DNA from: Leptospira congkakensis
GTDB taxonomy: Bacteria; Spirochaetota; Leptospiria; Leptospirales; Leptospiraceae
Direction of reading: 5' to 3'
Length of the DNA: 64,000 nt
Assembly (NCBI RefSeq): GCF_004770265.1
Contig: NZ_RQGQ01000011.1
Location: 248,001 to 312,000 of the forward strand
Shown piece after piece: positions 37,227-45,711 of this stretch. The first letter of the stretch is position 1. Every line of letters begins with the position of its first letter. The notes below the pieces were generated by a model. It saw only the letters and a list, made by a program, of their open reading frames with translations. It did no database searches and was not told where the DNA came from. The position numbers and the translations under genes are program-made.

Positions 37227-37552
37227 TTTCGACTCCGAAGTTTTAGCATATAATTTTCTTAACAGGTGCAATGTGATATTTTTGCGAAGACTAGCTCAAC
37301 ATAAAATATATTTAGAAAATTATATTTTTATGAAATACCGCTAAAAACGTTTTCAAAAGCCCCAAAAACCGTTAAAAATGTTTTGGAAAAGAGAACATTG
37401 GTTAATGAGTCAAGACTCACCTTTTGTCTTAGGAAAATCACCGAAACAAGCTAATACTTGTTATCTTTTTGCGAGAAATATTTACAAATAAAATCTAAGG
37501 TAAAGAGCGAGTTCCATTCCTAACCATATCCAACATGAAACTCGCCATCAGT
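37227..37552. other. Intergenic region upstream of Ig-like lipoprotein
   Basis: About 325 bases. The minus-strand promoter for the lipoprotein operon should lie at about 37260-37320, where the sequence is AT-rich. GTTTTCAAAAGCCCCAAAAACC and a similar AAACCGTT...TGTTTT pattern near 37345-37385 are A-rich imperfect repeats of no clear role. No gene was found. Confidence 0.35.
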
Positions 37553-38734
37553 TCAGTATTCTGGATTCTCTAAAACCATAGCAATCCCTTGACCCCCACC
37601 AATACAAAGAGAGGCCACTCCATATCGCAAATGCCTTCTTTTCAATTCATAGGCAAGAGTCAGGATCACGCGGGCTCCACTAGCACCAAGTGGATGCCCA
37701 ATGGCAATGGCTCCCCCATTAACATTTGTTCTTTCTGGATCTAAATGCAACTCTTGGATGACTGCTAATGTTTGTGCGGCATATGCTTCATTGATTTCAA
37801 ACAAATCAACTTCTTCGATACGAACACCTGCGTTGTGTAATGCTTTTGGAATAGCAAATACTGGACCAAGTCCCATCATTTTCGGGTCACAACCAACATT
37901 CGCATATCCCAATATTTTAGCGAGTGGACTCATGTTTTTAGTTCGAGCCAACTCATCAGAAGCGATTAATAGAGAAGCGGCTCCGTCATTGATCCCTGAT
38001 GCATTCCCTGCAGTAACCGTTCCGTCTTTAGAGAATGCTGTGGGAAGTTTTTGTAATTGGTCAACACAAGATAATCCTCGTATCTGCTCATCCTTTTGAA
38101 TGAGAGGTGCATTTTTGTCTTTGCTAAGGATTGGAATCATTTCATCAGAAAAAATTCCGCTTTCACTTGCTTTCTCTGCCCGAACTTGAGAGATACCAGC
38201 CCATTCGTCTTGTTTGGACCTAGAAATTTTATAATGGGTAGCAATGTTTTCTGCCGTCTGCCCCATTGTAAGATCAGCAAAACAATCTGTTAGACTTTGA
38301 GCCAACCGATCTTCTACTTGTGTCTCTCCATACTTATTCCCCCATCGTAAATTTTTTAAAACAAAAGGAGCATTACTCATGGATTCTGTTCCACCAACAA
38401 GGATTAGTTTGTTTTCTCCCGAAAGAATCTTGCGTGAACCGATAATGACACTTTCCATTCCAGATCCGCATAAACGGTTCACAGTAAGGCCACTAGAACT
38501 TTCGTTAAGACCCGATTTCAGTCCGATATGTCTTGCTAAATACGCAGAATCCTTATCGTCCTGAATCACATTGCCGTAAATTGATTCTTCAATCTCTTCC
38601 GGATCCAATCCTGTTTTACGTATCGTTTCCTTGGCAGTAATGACTCCAAGATCCGAAGAACTAAAACTTTTTAGTCCACCACCGAATTTTCCAAAGGGAG
38701 TTCTCACTCCATCCAAAACTACTACCATATCCAA
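37553..38734 (-). CDS. Acetyl-CoA acetyltransferase (thiolase)
   Basis: A 393-residue thiolase of the biosynthetic/degradative acyl-CoA type. Nucleophile Cys89 sits in NRLCGSGME, His347 in GHPLGASGA and the second Cys377 in CIGGGQG. GTESMSNAPF and NEAYAAQ are also conserved. It condenses two acetyl-CoA or cleaves 3-ketoacyl-CoA. SD AAGGAG precedes its ATG, and directly upstream lies an 18-base operator-like palindrome shared with the divergent marR gene, so expression is probably controlled by that MarR protein. Confidence 0.92.
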   Translation of the reverse strand: MDMVVVLDGVRTPFGKFGGGLKSFSSSDLGVITAKETIRKTGLDPEEIEESIYGNVIQDDKDSAYLARHIGLKSGLNESSSGLTVNRLCGSGMESVIIGSRKILSGENKLILVGGTESMSNAPFVLKNLRWGNKYGETQVEDRLAQSLTDCFADLTMGQTAENIATHYKISRSKQDEWAGISQVRAEKASESGIFSDEMIPILSKDKNAPLIQKDEQIRGLSCVDQLQKLPTAFSKDGTVTAGNASGINDGAASLLIASDELARTKNMSPLAKILGYANVGCDPKMMGLGPVFAIPKALHNAGVRIEEVDLFEINEAYAAQTLAVIQELHLDPERTNVNGGAIAIGHPLGASGARVILTLAYELKRRHLRYGVASLCIGGGQGIAMVLENPEY

Positions 38735-38741
38735 CTCCTTA

Positions 38742-38759
38742 ATAGTGCATATACACTAT
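38742..38759. promoter_or_regulatory. MarR operator upstream of thiolase gene
   Basis: ATAGTGCATATACACTAT, an inverted repeat with six-base arms, lies 8-25 bases upstream of the thiolase start, just before the ribosome-binding site. It matches 15 of 18 bases with the site at 39293-39310. Confidence 0.65.
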
Positions 38760-38797
38760 ATACTCATAAATTTTGATCATTTACACACTTAAACTTT

Positions 38798-39268
38798 CTA
38801 TTTTTCACCTGAAATGTCTATTTGTAAGACCGGAAGATGCCGTAATTCGGAAAGAATTTTTAAAGTTTGTTTGAATTCTGATTTTCCGAGTTCCTCTGTG
38901 ATTGATTTTTGTGTTTCTTTCCAAAGTTCAATTGCCTTTGCCAATGTGATCTCTCCCTTTTTTGTAAGGGATATACTACGGACGTTCCCAATTTCTTTTT
39001 TTTCTATTTTGATATAACCGTCTCGATTCAAAATGTCCAAACTTCTTTGTAAAGTTGTCCTATCAATATCGGTAAGCCGCGCTAAATCGGTAATACTGGG
39101 ATCCGTTTCATAAGCAATACTTGAGAGGACAGTAAATTGAGTGATTCGAAGACCTGAGGACTTTAGCATTGAATCATAATAATTGGTGATCAGTCGGCTT
39201 GTCCTTCGTAGGCTTAAATTCAAACAGGACGATCCGATTTGTTTTAAGTCTTCTTGGGAAAATTTCAT
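38798..39268 (-). CDS. MarR-family regulator of the thiolase gene
   Basis: A 156-residue winged-helix protein. The DNA-recognition region is PSITDLARLTDIDRTTLQRSLDILNRDGYIKIEKKE (about 58-93), flanked by dimerisation helices. It lies directly upstream of the thiolase gene on the same strand, with an operator candidate upstream of each. This suggests a feedback-controlled fatty-acid or acyl-CoA response. The inducer is not known. Confidence 0.85.
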   Translation of the reverse strand: MKFSQEDLKQIGSSCLNLSLRRTSRLITNYYDSMLKSSGLRITQFTVLSSIAYETDPSITDLARLTDIDRTTLQRSLDILNRDGYIKIEKKEIGNVRSISLTKKGEITLAKAIELWKETQKSITEELGKSEFKQTLKILSELRHLPVLQIDISGEK

Positions 39269-39292
39269 ATTTCAAATGCCTTTATCAAAAAT

Positions 39293-39310
39293 ATAGTGTA
39301 TATACATTGT
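39293..39310. promoter_or_regulatory. MarR operator upstream of marR
   Basis: ATAGTGTATATACATTGT, matching the thiolase-upstream site at 15 of 18 positions, lies about 25 bases upstream of the marR start. A second site for the same regulator is plausible. Confidence 0.55.
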
Positions 39311-39469
39311 TTAGTCAACTACAATAATTTTTTGAACTAAAGGAAAATTCGAGATTTTCGGCCAATTGGCAAAAATTTTTTATTCTACTCGTTTTTTTCC
39401 TCTCGATCGATAACTTTCACCAATAAACATCTAGACTTTTTCTTATATTATGATTTTTTTAACAAACTA

Positions 39470-40066
39470 ATGCCTCGTTTTAAGCCACTAACGATTGTTC
39501 TCTTTATTTTTACCTTTTTCACCTGCCAATCCACAGGGAATTATTTTTTAAATCGAGGTGCCGATTTATCAGACTCTTTTACTCTTGGAGTTGAAACAAA
39601 TCACTATGGTGCTGGGTTTTGGCTTTGGTGTATAGGTGGTGGAGCCCATATCAACCAAAATGCAAAAGGCATTGGAATACGGAATGGACATCTTGGTTTG
39701 TATAAAGCTGGTGGTGTTGATGATATTGGAATCTTTGGGGGAACAAGTAACAAAACTTTTACGAACCAAATGGGAAATTCATTTCTATTGATCAATTCAA
39801 ACCAACACAGACCTATTTATCCTGATTCCAAAAGAAGTCGTCAGAAATCTTATGATGCATCCAACGTAATGATGTTAGTATTTTTTACAGATAAAAAAAA
39901 TAGTTCAGGTAAAAAACACTGCAACCAACCCGTAAGCTTCGAAGTCTCATTAGGTTTATTTTTAGGTGTTCGTGCCGGATTTAATTTCAGTGAATTCTCA
40001 GACTTTCTATTAGGATTTACTACTTATGATTTTATGGAAGATGATGTTTTTGAATCGGAACCTTAA
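39470..40066 (+). CDS. Hypothetical lipoprotein
   Basis: A 198-residue protein with signal peptide ending FTCQS, so a lipoprotein. The mature part starts NYFLNRGADLSDSFTLGVETNHYGAG and has glycine- and aromatic-rich strands and a hydrophobic GLFLGVRAGFNFSEFSDFLLGF stretch near the C-terminus, suggesting a membrane-inserted beta protein. Sequences with this N(R)xADLxDxF start recur in Leptospira as small paralogous families. Function unknown. The ATG has no strong ribosome-binding site. Confidence 0.6.
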   Translation: MPRFKPLTIVLFIFTFFTCQSTGNYFLNRGADLSDSFTLGVETNHYGAGFWLWCIGGGAHINQNAKGIGIRNGHLGLYKAGGVDDIGIFGGTSNKTFTNQMGNSFLLINSNQHRPIYPDSKRSRQKSYDASNVMMLVFFTDKKNSSGKKHCNQPVSFEVSLGLFLGVRAGFNFSEFSDFLLGFTTYDFMEDDVFESEP

Positions 40067-40156
40067 CAATAGGCAGTACCAAAAACTTTCTACAACCATA
40101 TCTAGCAAAAACAAATTTTTTATTGAATTCAAACTTTATTCAGAAAGAATCAGTGA

Positions 40157-41128
40157 ATGAATATTGTTTTTTCCATAATAAAAAATTTGTTTTTTATTAT
40201 TTCTTTCACCTTTGCCCCAATAATTACTTTTCAACTTTTACACGCCGAAAAAGTAATGGAAGAGAAAAATATTCTCATCGAAGAATGGGTGGAAAATTAT
40301 AGGAACGAAAAAGACAAAGATATTAAATGGCGAGAAAGGGAAAAACGAGAGAATGAAGTAAACTCATTCACGGAAATGGGAATAAAATTTTATAGGAAAA
40401 AAAATGACATTAAAGCTATTGAGGAATATATAAAAGCAATCTTAATATATCCAACATCTACTACTTATTACCATTATGCCAATAGCCTAACAAATACCCA
40501 CAGAATACCAGATGCAATCAATGCCTATAAAATTGCTTTAAAATTTGATGATAGCAATAAAGCCCTTGTTTATTACAATTTAGCTTGCGCCTACAGCAGA
40601 TTGAATCAATTAGAAGAATCCAAAGCCAATTTACATTTGGCAATTGAAAATGGGTATTCCGCAATCCAACAAATTAAAAAAGATCCTGACTTGGAGAACT
40701 TAAGAAGACTTTCGGGCTGGGACAAGGAACTAAATGGACTTTTAAAAGCACACAATATCACAAAATCCACGTTAATTGGTGAAATTTATGAACAAGGCCC
40801 AAGATCTGGTGATTCGTATTACCTTTGTTCAAATGGTTACTTCATTCATCGACATGAATACGATTGCAATGAAAAATACAAAGGTTTCAGCAGAGGAAGA
40901 TGGGAATTAATTTCCAATAAAGTTGAGACACATTTTACCGAGTTTTGTTTTTTAAACTATGAGACAACAGCTAAACTAAGAAAACACTATGATGGATCAG
41001 AGGTTCCAACCGAATGTTATGGAACACCAAAATTTGCAGAGTGTAAAAAAAATACGAGAAATTACAAACAATTCTTTTCTTATAAGGATCTTTATGAAGC
41101 TATCAATGCTAAACCAGAAAAAAAATAA
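40157..41128 (+). CDS. Tetratricopeptide-repeat protein, probably frameshifted near its end
   Basis: A 323-residue exported protein with a hydrophobic N-terminus (about 8-28) and tandem TPR motifs (IEEYIKAILIYPTSTTYYHYANSLTNTHRIPDAINAYKIALKFDDSNKALVYYNLACAYSRLNQLEESKANLHLAIENGY). It ends at a run of eight A's. In the +1 frame the sequence continues as KNKDDFQTYTFKKFPAGEPKECDPNFYPKDLEDYKVQ to a stop at 41234, and the bases between are otherwise unused, so loss or gain of one A would extend the protein by about 35 residues. TPR domains bind proteins; the partner is unknown. Confidence 0.75.
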   Translation: MNIVFSIIKNLFFIISFTFAPIITFQLLHAEKVMEEKNILIEEWVENYRNEKDKDIKWREREKRENEVNSFTEMGIKFYRKKNDIKAIEEYIKAILIYPTSTTYYHYANSLTNTHRIPDAINAYKIALKFDDSNKALVYYNLACAYSRLNQLEESKANLHLAIENGYSAIQQIKKDPDLENLRRLSGWDKELNGLLKAHNITKSTLIGEIYEQGPRSGDSYYLCSNGYFIHRHEYDCNEKYKGFSRGRWELISNKVETHFTEFCFLNYETTAKLRKHYDGSEVPTECYGTPKFAECKKNTRNYKQFFSYKDLYEAINAKPEKK

Positions 41129-41234
41129 AGATGATTTTCAAACTTATACTTTTAAAAAATTCCCTGCCGGCGAACCAAAGGAATGTGATCCCAATTTTTA
41201 TCCCAAAGATTTAGAGGATTATAAAGTTCAATAG
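41118..41234 (+). pseudogene. C-terminal segment in shifted frame after poly-A tract
   Basis: The tract of eight A's at 41118-41125 ends the TPR gene in one frame. The next frame holds 36 more codons with no other explanation, up to the stop at 41232-41234, reaching the end of the convergent cytochrome gene. Slippage, mutation or sequencing error could all explain it. Confidence 0.5.
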
Positions 41235-42307
41235 ATCGTTTTCTGGAATATCACTAGAGGGGAAACATTTGCATTTGATTTCCCTCCTAAAAAAGGATCA
41301 TGGTAGTAATAAACCAACCTCACATAACTCGGAGAATGTGTTGGTTTATCGAATACGATATTGATAGTATTTTTGGAAAAAAGCAGTGAAGTATCTACTG
41401 TTAACACCTTATTTATGGTTTCTCGAATGTTACCATGTTTGGTTTCATATTTCCTTGACCATCGTTTCGAAACAGTAAGTGATTCGAATTTAGAGTCTTT
41501 ACTCACTTCCACTGCAAGTGATCGAAACAAATCACCGGAAGGCAACTGATGCCCACGCCCTTTTGTCATACGAAAAGAAATAAATAGAACCCCATCCTCG
41601 GAATCCACCCCAAAATCATAAAACTGATCCAGAAACCATTTTTTATCATAAGGACCAGTTAGATTGTGATTTGAGTAATGACAGGATTGGCAACTCTCCT
41701 CCCTTCCTGAAGATTTCCACTCTTCATAAGTATTTTGCATAGGATGATTGGTATAACGAATGGAATCACCATTAAAGACTGGGAAGTTGAACTGATGACA
41801 ATTGGCACAAAATTCTGACTTACCAATATTAGATTCTACTACTTCATGATATTCATTTTTACTATTTTGAGAACCAAGAATTTTTCCATTTCGAACATGA
41901 CAAGATACACAATTGATTCCTTCATCTAATAGCCGAAGATCCAAATCAGATAAATTTGAATCACCTCGGAGTTTTCGAAAATAAATTTCTTTTTGAGATG
42001 TTAATGGTGCATGACAATGGACACACCATTGGCGATTTTCAATTTGAATCGCTTCCTGAAATAATTCACTTTTCCAAGAAAAAGAATGTCTATCTTTATG
42101 TATTTTTATTTCGTTATGGCAAGATAAACAATTGGAGTTCAATAATTGCTTTTTATCTTTACTTTCGAAGCCTGTTGTAACTGAATCCAAACCATTGGGA
42201 AAAATTTGTTTATCTTGACAAGATACCAACAGAAATGAAAAGAAAAAGAAAGGCAACCATCTAACAAAAGATAGACAACAAATGGAAATATGAAAATCTT
42301 TTCTCAT
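41228..42307 (-). CDS. Multihaem cytochrome c lipoprotein
   Basis: A 359-residue exported protein with a signal segment ending FLLVSC (lipobox) and five CXXCH haem-binding motifs: CLSCH, CVHCH, CVSCH, CANCH and CQSCH, all within about residues 55-225, then a beta-rich C-terminal region without haem motifs. Extra histidines (HKDRHSF, HYSNH) may act as axial ligands. It resembles NapC/NrfH- and cytochrome c554-type multihaem proteins in the haem part only. A role in electron transfer at the outer membrane or periplasm is likely; the partner is unknown. Confidence 0.85.
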   Translation of the reverse strand: MRKDFHISICCLSFVRWLPFFFFSFLLVSCQDKQIFPNGLDSVTTGFESKDKKQLLNSNCLSCHNEIKIHKDRHSFSWKSELFQEAIQIENRQWCVHCHAPLTSQKEIYFRKLRGDSNLSDLDLRLLDEGINCVSCHVRNGKILGSQNSKNEYHEVVESNIGKSEFCANCHQFNFPVFNGDSIRYTNHPMQNTYEEWKSSGREESCQSCHYSNHNLTGPYDKKWFLDQFYDFGVDSEDGVLFISFRMTKGRGHQLPSGDLFRSLAVEVSKDSKFESLTVSKRWSRKYETKHGNIRETINKVLTVDTSLLFSKNTINIVFDKPTHSPSYVRLVYYYHDPFLGGKSNANVSPLVIFQKTIY

Positions 42308-42376
42308 TTAAGTTTTTTAAAAATAAAGGAAACAATGACTATTTTTGAATGACCAAAAAGTAAAAGAGACAAAATT

Positions 42377-42616
42377 CTATTCCTTTTCCAACCGAGACCT
42401 TACCTCTTCCAAAATTTCTTGGTAGGCACTGATTCCCAAATAATATTCAATATCCGATTTTCCTTTACCAGTCAAAAACTCATCCCAACTCCAATCATAA
42501 CGATTGGGATCTTTTCCGGTATCGAACCAATCTTTAAAGATGACACTATTTCCTTCTAGGATCACTTCCACTAGGTGATATGGTTCCGAATTTTTCCAAT
42601 ATCTTTTTTCTGTCAT
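42377..42616 (-). CDS. Small conserved-looking hypothetical protein
   Basis: A 79-residue protein from the ATG at 42616 (MTEKRYWKNSEPYHLVEVI); a GGGGA motif stands about five bases upstream, so the longer start four codons earlier is less likely. It is rich in Trp, Asp and Glu (FKDWFDTGKDPNRYDWSWDEF). No family recognised. No signal peptide or membrane helix. It may be a small regulatory or binding protein. Confidence 0.55.
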   Translation of the reverse strand: MTEKRYWKNSEPYHLVEVILEGNSVIFKDWFDTGKDPNRYDWSWDEFLTGKGKSDIEYYLGISAYQEILEEVRSRLEKE

Positions 42617-42735
42617 AATCATCCCCAACCTTAATCAAAGAATCATCCAAAAAATACTTTCCACTTTTTCCATAAAATGCAAGATATATAGCACTGCTTA
42701 CAACAACTTTGCAATTCTACAAATAAGAGAACCCT

Positions 42736-43617
42736 ATGGAAGAAAAAATAAAAGCTTTATTAACTGTGACAATGATTTCGATATTTGCCCTGACTTCCAC
42801 GACCTGCGCCGAATCCTCTGGTGATCACGCTCCATTTTTAAAGGTAATTTCAAAAGACGGAACCGTCATTGCATATGAAAAAACTGGATCTGGCCCACCA
42901 CTTATTTTCATTACAGGAGCTATATGCCATCGAAAGTTCCAACCGATCATTGATGACGCAGCAACTCTTAGTCAAAATTTTACTGTTTATAATTACGACA
43001 GACGTGGTAGAGGTGATAGCGGAGATACAAAAACATATTTGATCCAATCTGAAGTTGAGGATATAGAAGCACTGATTGATTCCGCAGGTGGTAAAGCATA
43101 TATCTATGGACATTCTTCTGGTGCAGTATTAGCGATGGAAACAAGTTTGACCTTACCTAACAAAGTTAAAAAAGCTTATGTGTATGATCCGCCCTATGTT
43201 TCTAATGAAAAAGAATTTAAAAATTATCAACTTACAAAAGAAAATATCAAAAACCTACTCGCTGAAAAAAAATTTTCACAAGCAATTGATGAGTTTCTAG
43301 TTTCCATCGGTATGCCGAGGATATTTACTTTCTTATTACCACTCACTCCAGGATGGAAAAGAACCGTTCAACTTGCACCAACACTTCTTTATGATATAAC
43401 TTTAACTGAGAATTTACCTCCTATAGAAAGATTATCTAAGATTAAAGTTCCGATTTCTATTGCTTATGGTGAAGAAAGTCCAGAAGAAATCAAAAGGGTA
43501 GCTCATTTACTCGGACAAAACATACAAGGTTCCGCATTAGAAGAAATTCCTAAACAAGATCATTCGGTAGATACAAAAATTCTTCTCCCAAAGATGATTC
43601 ATTTTTTTAATGAATGA
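42736..43617 (+). CDS. Exported alpha/beta hydrolase
   Basis: A 293-residue hydrolase with a signal peptide (about 1-24, ending STTCAESS). Motifs: IFITGAICHR (oxyanion region), YDRRGRGDSG, the nucleophile elbow GHSSG with Ser127, an acidic residue in AYGEESPEE and His in PKQDHSVD. It resembles haloalkane dehalogenase/epoxide hydrolase-like members of the family. The Cys in STTC is not a good lipobox, so a periplasmic enzyme is likely. Substrate unknown. Confidence 0.82.
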   Translation: MEEKIKALLTVTMISIFALTSTTCAESSGDHAPFLKVISKDGTVIAYEKTGSGPPLIFITGAICHRKFQPIIDDAATLSQNFTVYNYDRRGRGDSGDTKTYLIQSEVEDIEALIDSAGGKAYIYGHSSGAVLAMETSLTLPNKVKKAYVYDPPYVSNEKEFKNYQLTKENIKNLLAEKKFSQAIDEFLVSIGMPRIFTFLLPLTPGWKRTVQLAPTLLYDITLTENLPPIERLSKIKVPISIAYGEESPEEIKRVAHLLGQNIQGSALEEIPKQDHSVDTKILLPKMIHFFNE

Positions 43618-43708
43618 GAGTTAAAAAAATGGAAACATCGAATTAGAATTACCTTGCATTTTTCGTCTCAATAAAAACCAATCACTTCAACGAGAAGGAT
43701 AAATCCGA

Positions 43709-44101
43709 ATGATTATATTTCAATGCCCTACAGCTGTGACAGAATACCTAGAAGATAAAAAGATCGTTGTTCTTACACAGAATGGGAAAAACACTGGGGC
43801 CAATTTAAAAGATAGTTTAGACAAAGGTGTTGAGGCACTCATTCAAAACAAAGCCGTTAAGTGGTTGTCCGACAATCGCAACATGGGTACCCATACTGCA
43901 GAAGATGTAGAATGGCTGAACAACGATTGGACTCCACGAGCAATCAAAGCCGGTTGGAAAAAATGGGCACTTGTTCAACCGCAATCAGCTCTATCAGCGA
44001 TGTCTGAAAAAAACTTGGTAGATTTTTTTGCTACAAATGGAATTGAAGTAAAGATATTTGAAACACCTGAAGAAGGATACCAATGGTTGGATTCAGTTTA
44101 G
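43709..44101 (+). CDS. Standalone STAS-like domain protein
   Basis: A 130-residue soluble protein with an AAGGA ribosome-binding site. It contains [28 protein letters not shown] (from residue 51), [12 protein letters not shown] and the closing EEGYQWL, matching the C-terminal domain of the chemoreceptor at 5692-7401 at conserved positions (KWL-D-R-MG, EW-N--W-P-A, P-SAL-A-S, E-G--WL). Such STAS/SEC14-like proteins are known from annotation but not by function. The next gene encodes a chemoreceptor without that domain, 10 bases downstream, so they are likely partners. Confidence 0.75.
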   Translation: MIIFQCPTAVTEYLEDKKIVVLTQNGKNTGANLKDSLDKGVEALIQNKAVKWLSDNRNMGTHTAEDVEWLNNDWTPRAIKAGWKKWALVQPQSALSAMSEKNLVDFFATNGIEVKIFETPEEGYQWLDSV

Positions 44102-44111
44102 ATTCCACTCA

Positions 44112-45377
44112 ATGAAACAAAGTAAAACAACTCAATACACTGTATTATCACTAACGCTGCTTGTTACACAACTTGGAGCTTTGGTATACCAACTTTTTGG
44201 TATACCAAACCCAAATGGGATAATGGTTGTTTTGTTAGTGGCTTGTCTTGTTTTTTCTACAATCACAATACCATTTGCTCTTTTACAGATAAAGAAATAT
44301 AAAAAACAATTTTTGATCATTAAAAAAACGATTTCACAAGCTATCAATGGCAATTTGCATGTTGAAACTTCTATAAAATCGAATCTAAAAAAACGCAACG
44401 AAGTCGATTCTATCCTAATCTCTTTATTCGAATTATTACATATATTCCAAGATATCATTGCACTTTTAAAAGATGCAACGATAGGTCTATCCTCATCTGT
44501 TGATAATGCAAAATTGGCAGATGAATTTTTTCATTCTAGTTTAAACAGACAAAAAGATTATTCACAAAATCTGGAAGCAACAGTCCGAAAAATGACGGAC
44601 AACATGACAAATATTGAAAATGCATCTACAAATAATTATTCAACTTTAGTTCGTGTTTCTGAAAGTATAAAAGTTTTGTCAGATCATATCAATGAGTCAG
44701 AAGAAAACAGCAACCTGTCCAAAAAAATAACATTTGGCATTTCAGAAAAAATCCAAAAGGGAAACAAAGCAATGGAAGAAATGGCAACTGTCATTGAAAA
44801 CATTGCGACCAGTTCTGGTAAAATTGAAGGAATGGTCGTCGTCATCAAAGAAATTTCCGAACGTGTCAACTTACTTGCACTGAATGCATCCATTGAGGCG
44901 GCGAGAGCAGGCGAATATGGAAGTGGATTTGCTGTTGTTGCCCAAGAAGTTTCAAAACTAGCTACGCAAACTTCAAATAGCATTAAAGAAATTGATAGCA
45001 ATGTAAAACGAAACAAAGAAGAAGTCACACTCAATCGCCAGAAAATTAATGAAACCAATCAACTTTACAAAGAAATCATTGGTGAAGTAAAACAAATTTT
45101 TGAAAAAATAGATTTCATTTCTGAATCCGCAACAAAACAAATGCAAATCAAAGAAAAGTTATTATATGATTCTGAACAACTTTCTCGTATGTTAGCGGAA
45201 ATAAAACAAAACATAGGCGATCAAAATAACTCACAAAAATTGATCTCCGATGTGGCTCATGCGATGGATTCAAGTGTTGATGCAACTTTTTCTGAAGGCG
45301 AAAATTTATCAAAATTGTTAGAAAAAATCAGATCCACCACAAATGACATTGGTGGCGTCATTCTACTTTTCAAATAG
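44112..45377 (+). CDS. Methyl-accepting chemotaxis protein
   Basis: A 421-residue chemoreceptor from the ATG at 44112 ([13 protein letters not shown]), 10 bases after the STAS-like gene; a longer frame overlapping that gene is less likely. Two transmembrane helices (about 10-28 and 33-53) with almost no periplasmic loop resemble the receptor at 5692. The signalling region contains [38 protein letters not shown]. No HAMP domain is clear. Lack of a periplasmic sensor suggests sensing inside the membrane or cytoplasm, possibly through the neighbour protein. It differs from the other receptor by lacking the C-terminal domain. Confidence 0.88.
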   Translation: MKQSKTTQYTVLSLTLLVTQLGALVYQLFGIPNPNGIMVVLLVACLVFSTITIPFALLQIKKYKKQFLIIKKTISQAINGNLHVETSIKSNLKKRNEVDSILISLFELLHIFQDIIALLKDATIGLSSSVDNAKLADEFFHSSLNRQKDYSQNLEATVRKMTDNMTNIENASTNNYSTLVRVSESIKVLSDHINESEENSNLSKKITFGISEKIQKGNKAMEEMATVIENIATSSGKIEGMVVVIKEISERVNLLALNASIEAARAGEYGSGFAVVAQEVSKLATQTSNSIKEIDSNVKRNKEEVTLNRQKINETNQLYKEIIGEVKQIFEKIDFISESATKQMQIKEKLLYDSEQLSRMLAEIKQNIGDQNNSQKLISDVAHAMDSSVDATFSEGENLSKLLEKIRSTTNDIGGVILLFK

Positions 45378-45711
45378 AACAAAAGTCAAAAAAAGTATAT
45401 TAGACAATCCTAATGAGTTCAATCCGTTTAGCCGTTTAACTTTAAAAACTCTGATTTTCCTTTATTTATGAACTTCGTTCGTGTAACCTACTTTTTATTT
45501 ATTGCATCGCTTTTAAAAAAAATATTCTTTTAGTTTTTTTTTAAAACTTCATTAGTTTTTGTACTAGAGAAGAATTCAAAACAGAAATCATTTATCATAA
45601 ATTTTATTACAATTACCACTTCACAAAAGTTATATTTTATGATTGCCTATATTCAATTTTTACGATACAATCTCTCTTTACGCTTTTTACATCTGCTATG
45701 GAATAAAAGAC
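45378..45711. other. Intergenic region upstream of the hybrid kinase
   Basis: About 335 bases, AT-rich. TATTTTAT-like and TTATCATA-like elements near 45590-45640 could be the promoter of the kinase gene. No terminator hairpin is clear after the chemoreceptor stop. Nothing else was seen. Confidence 0.3.
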
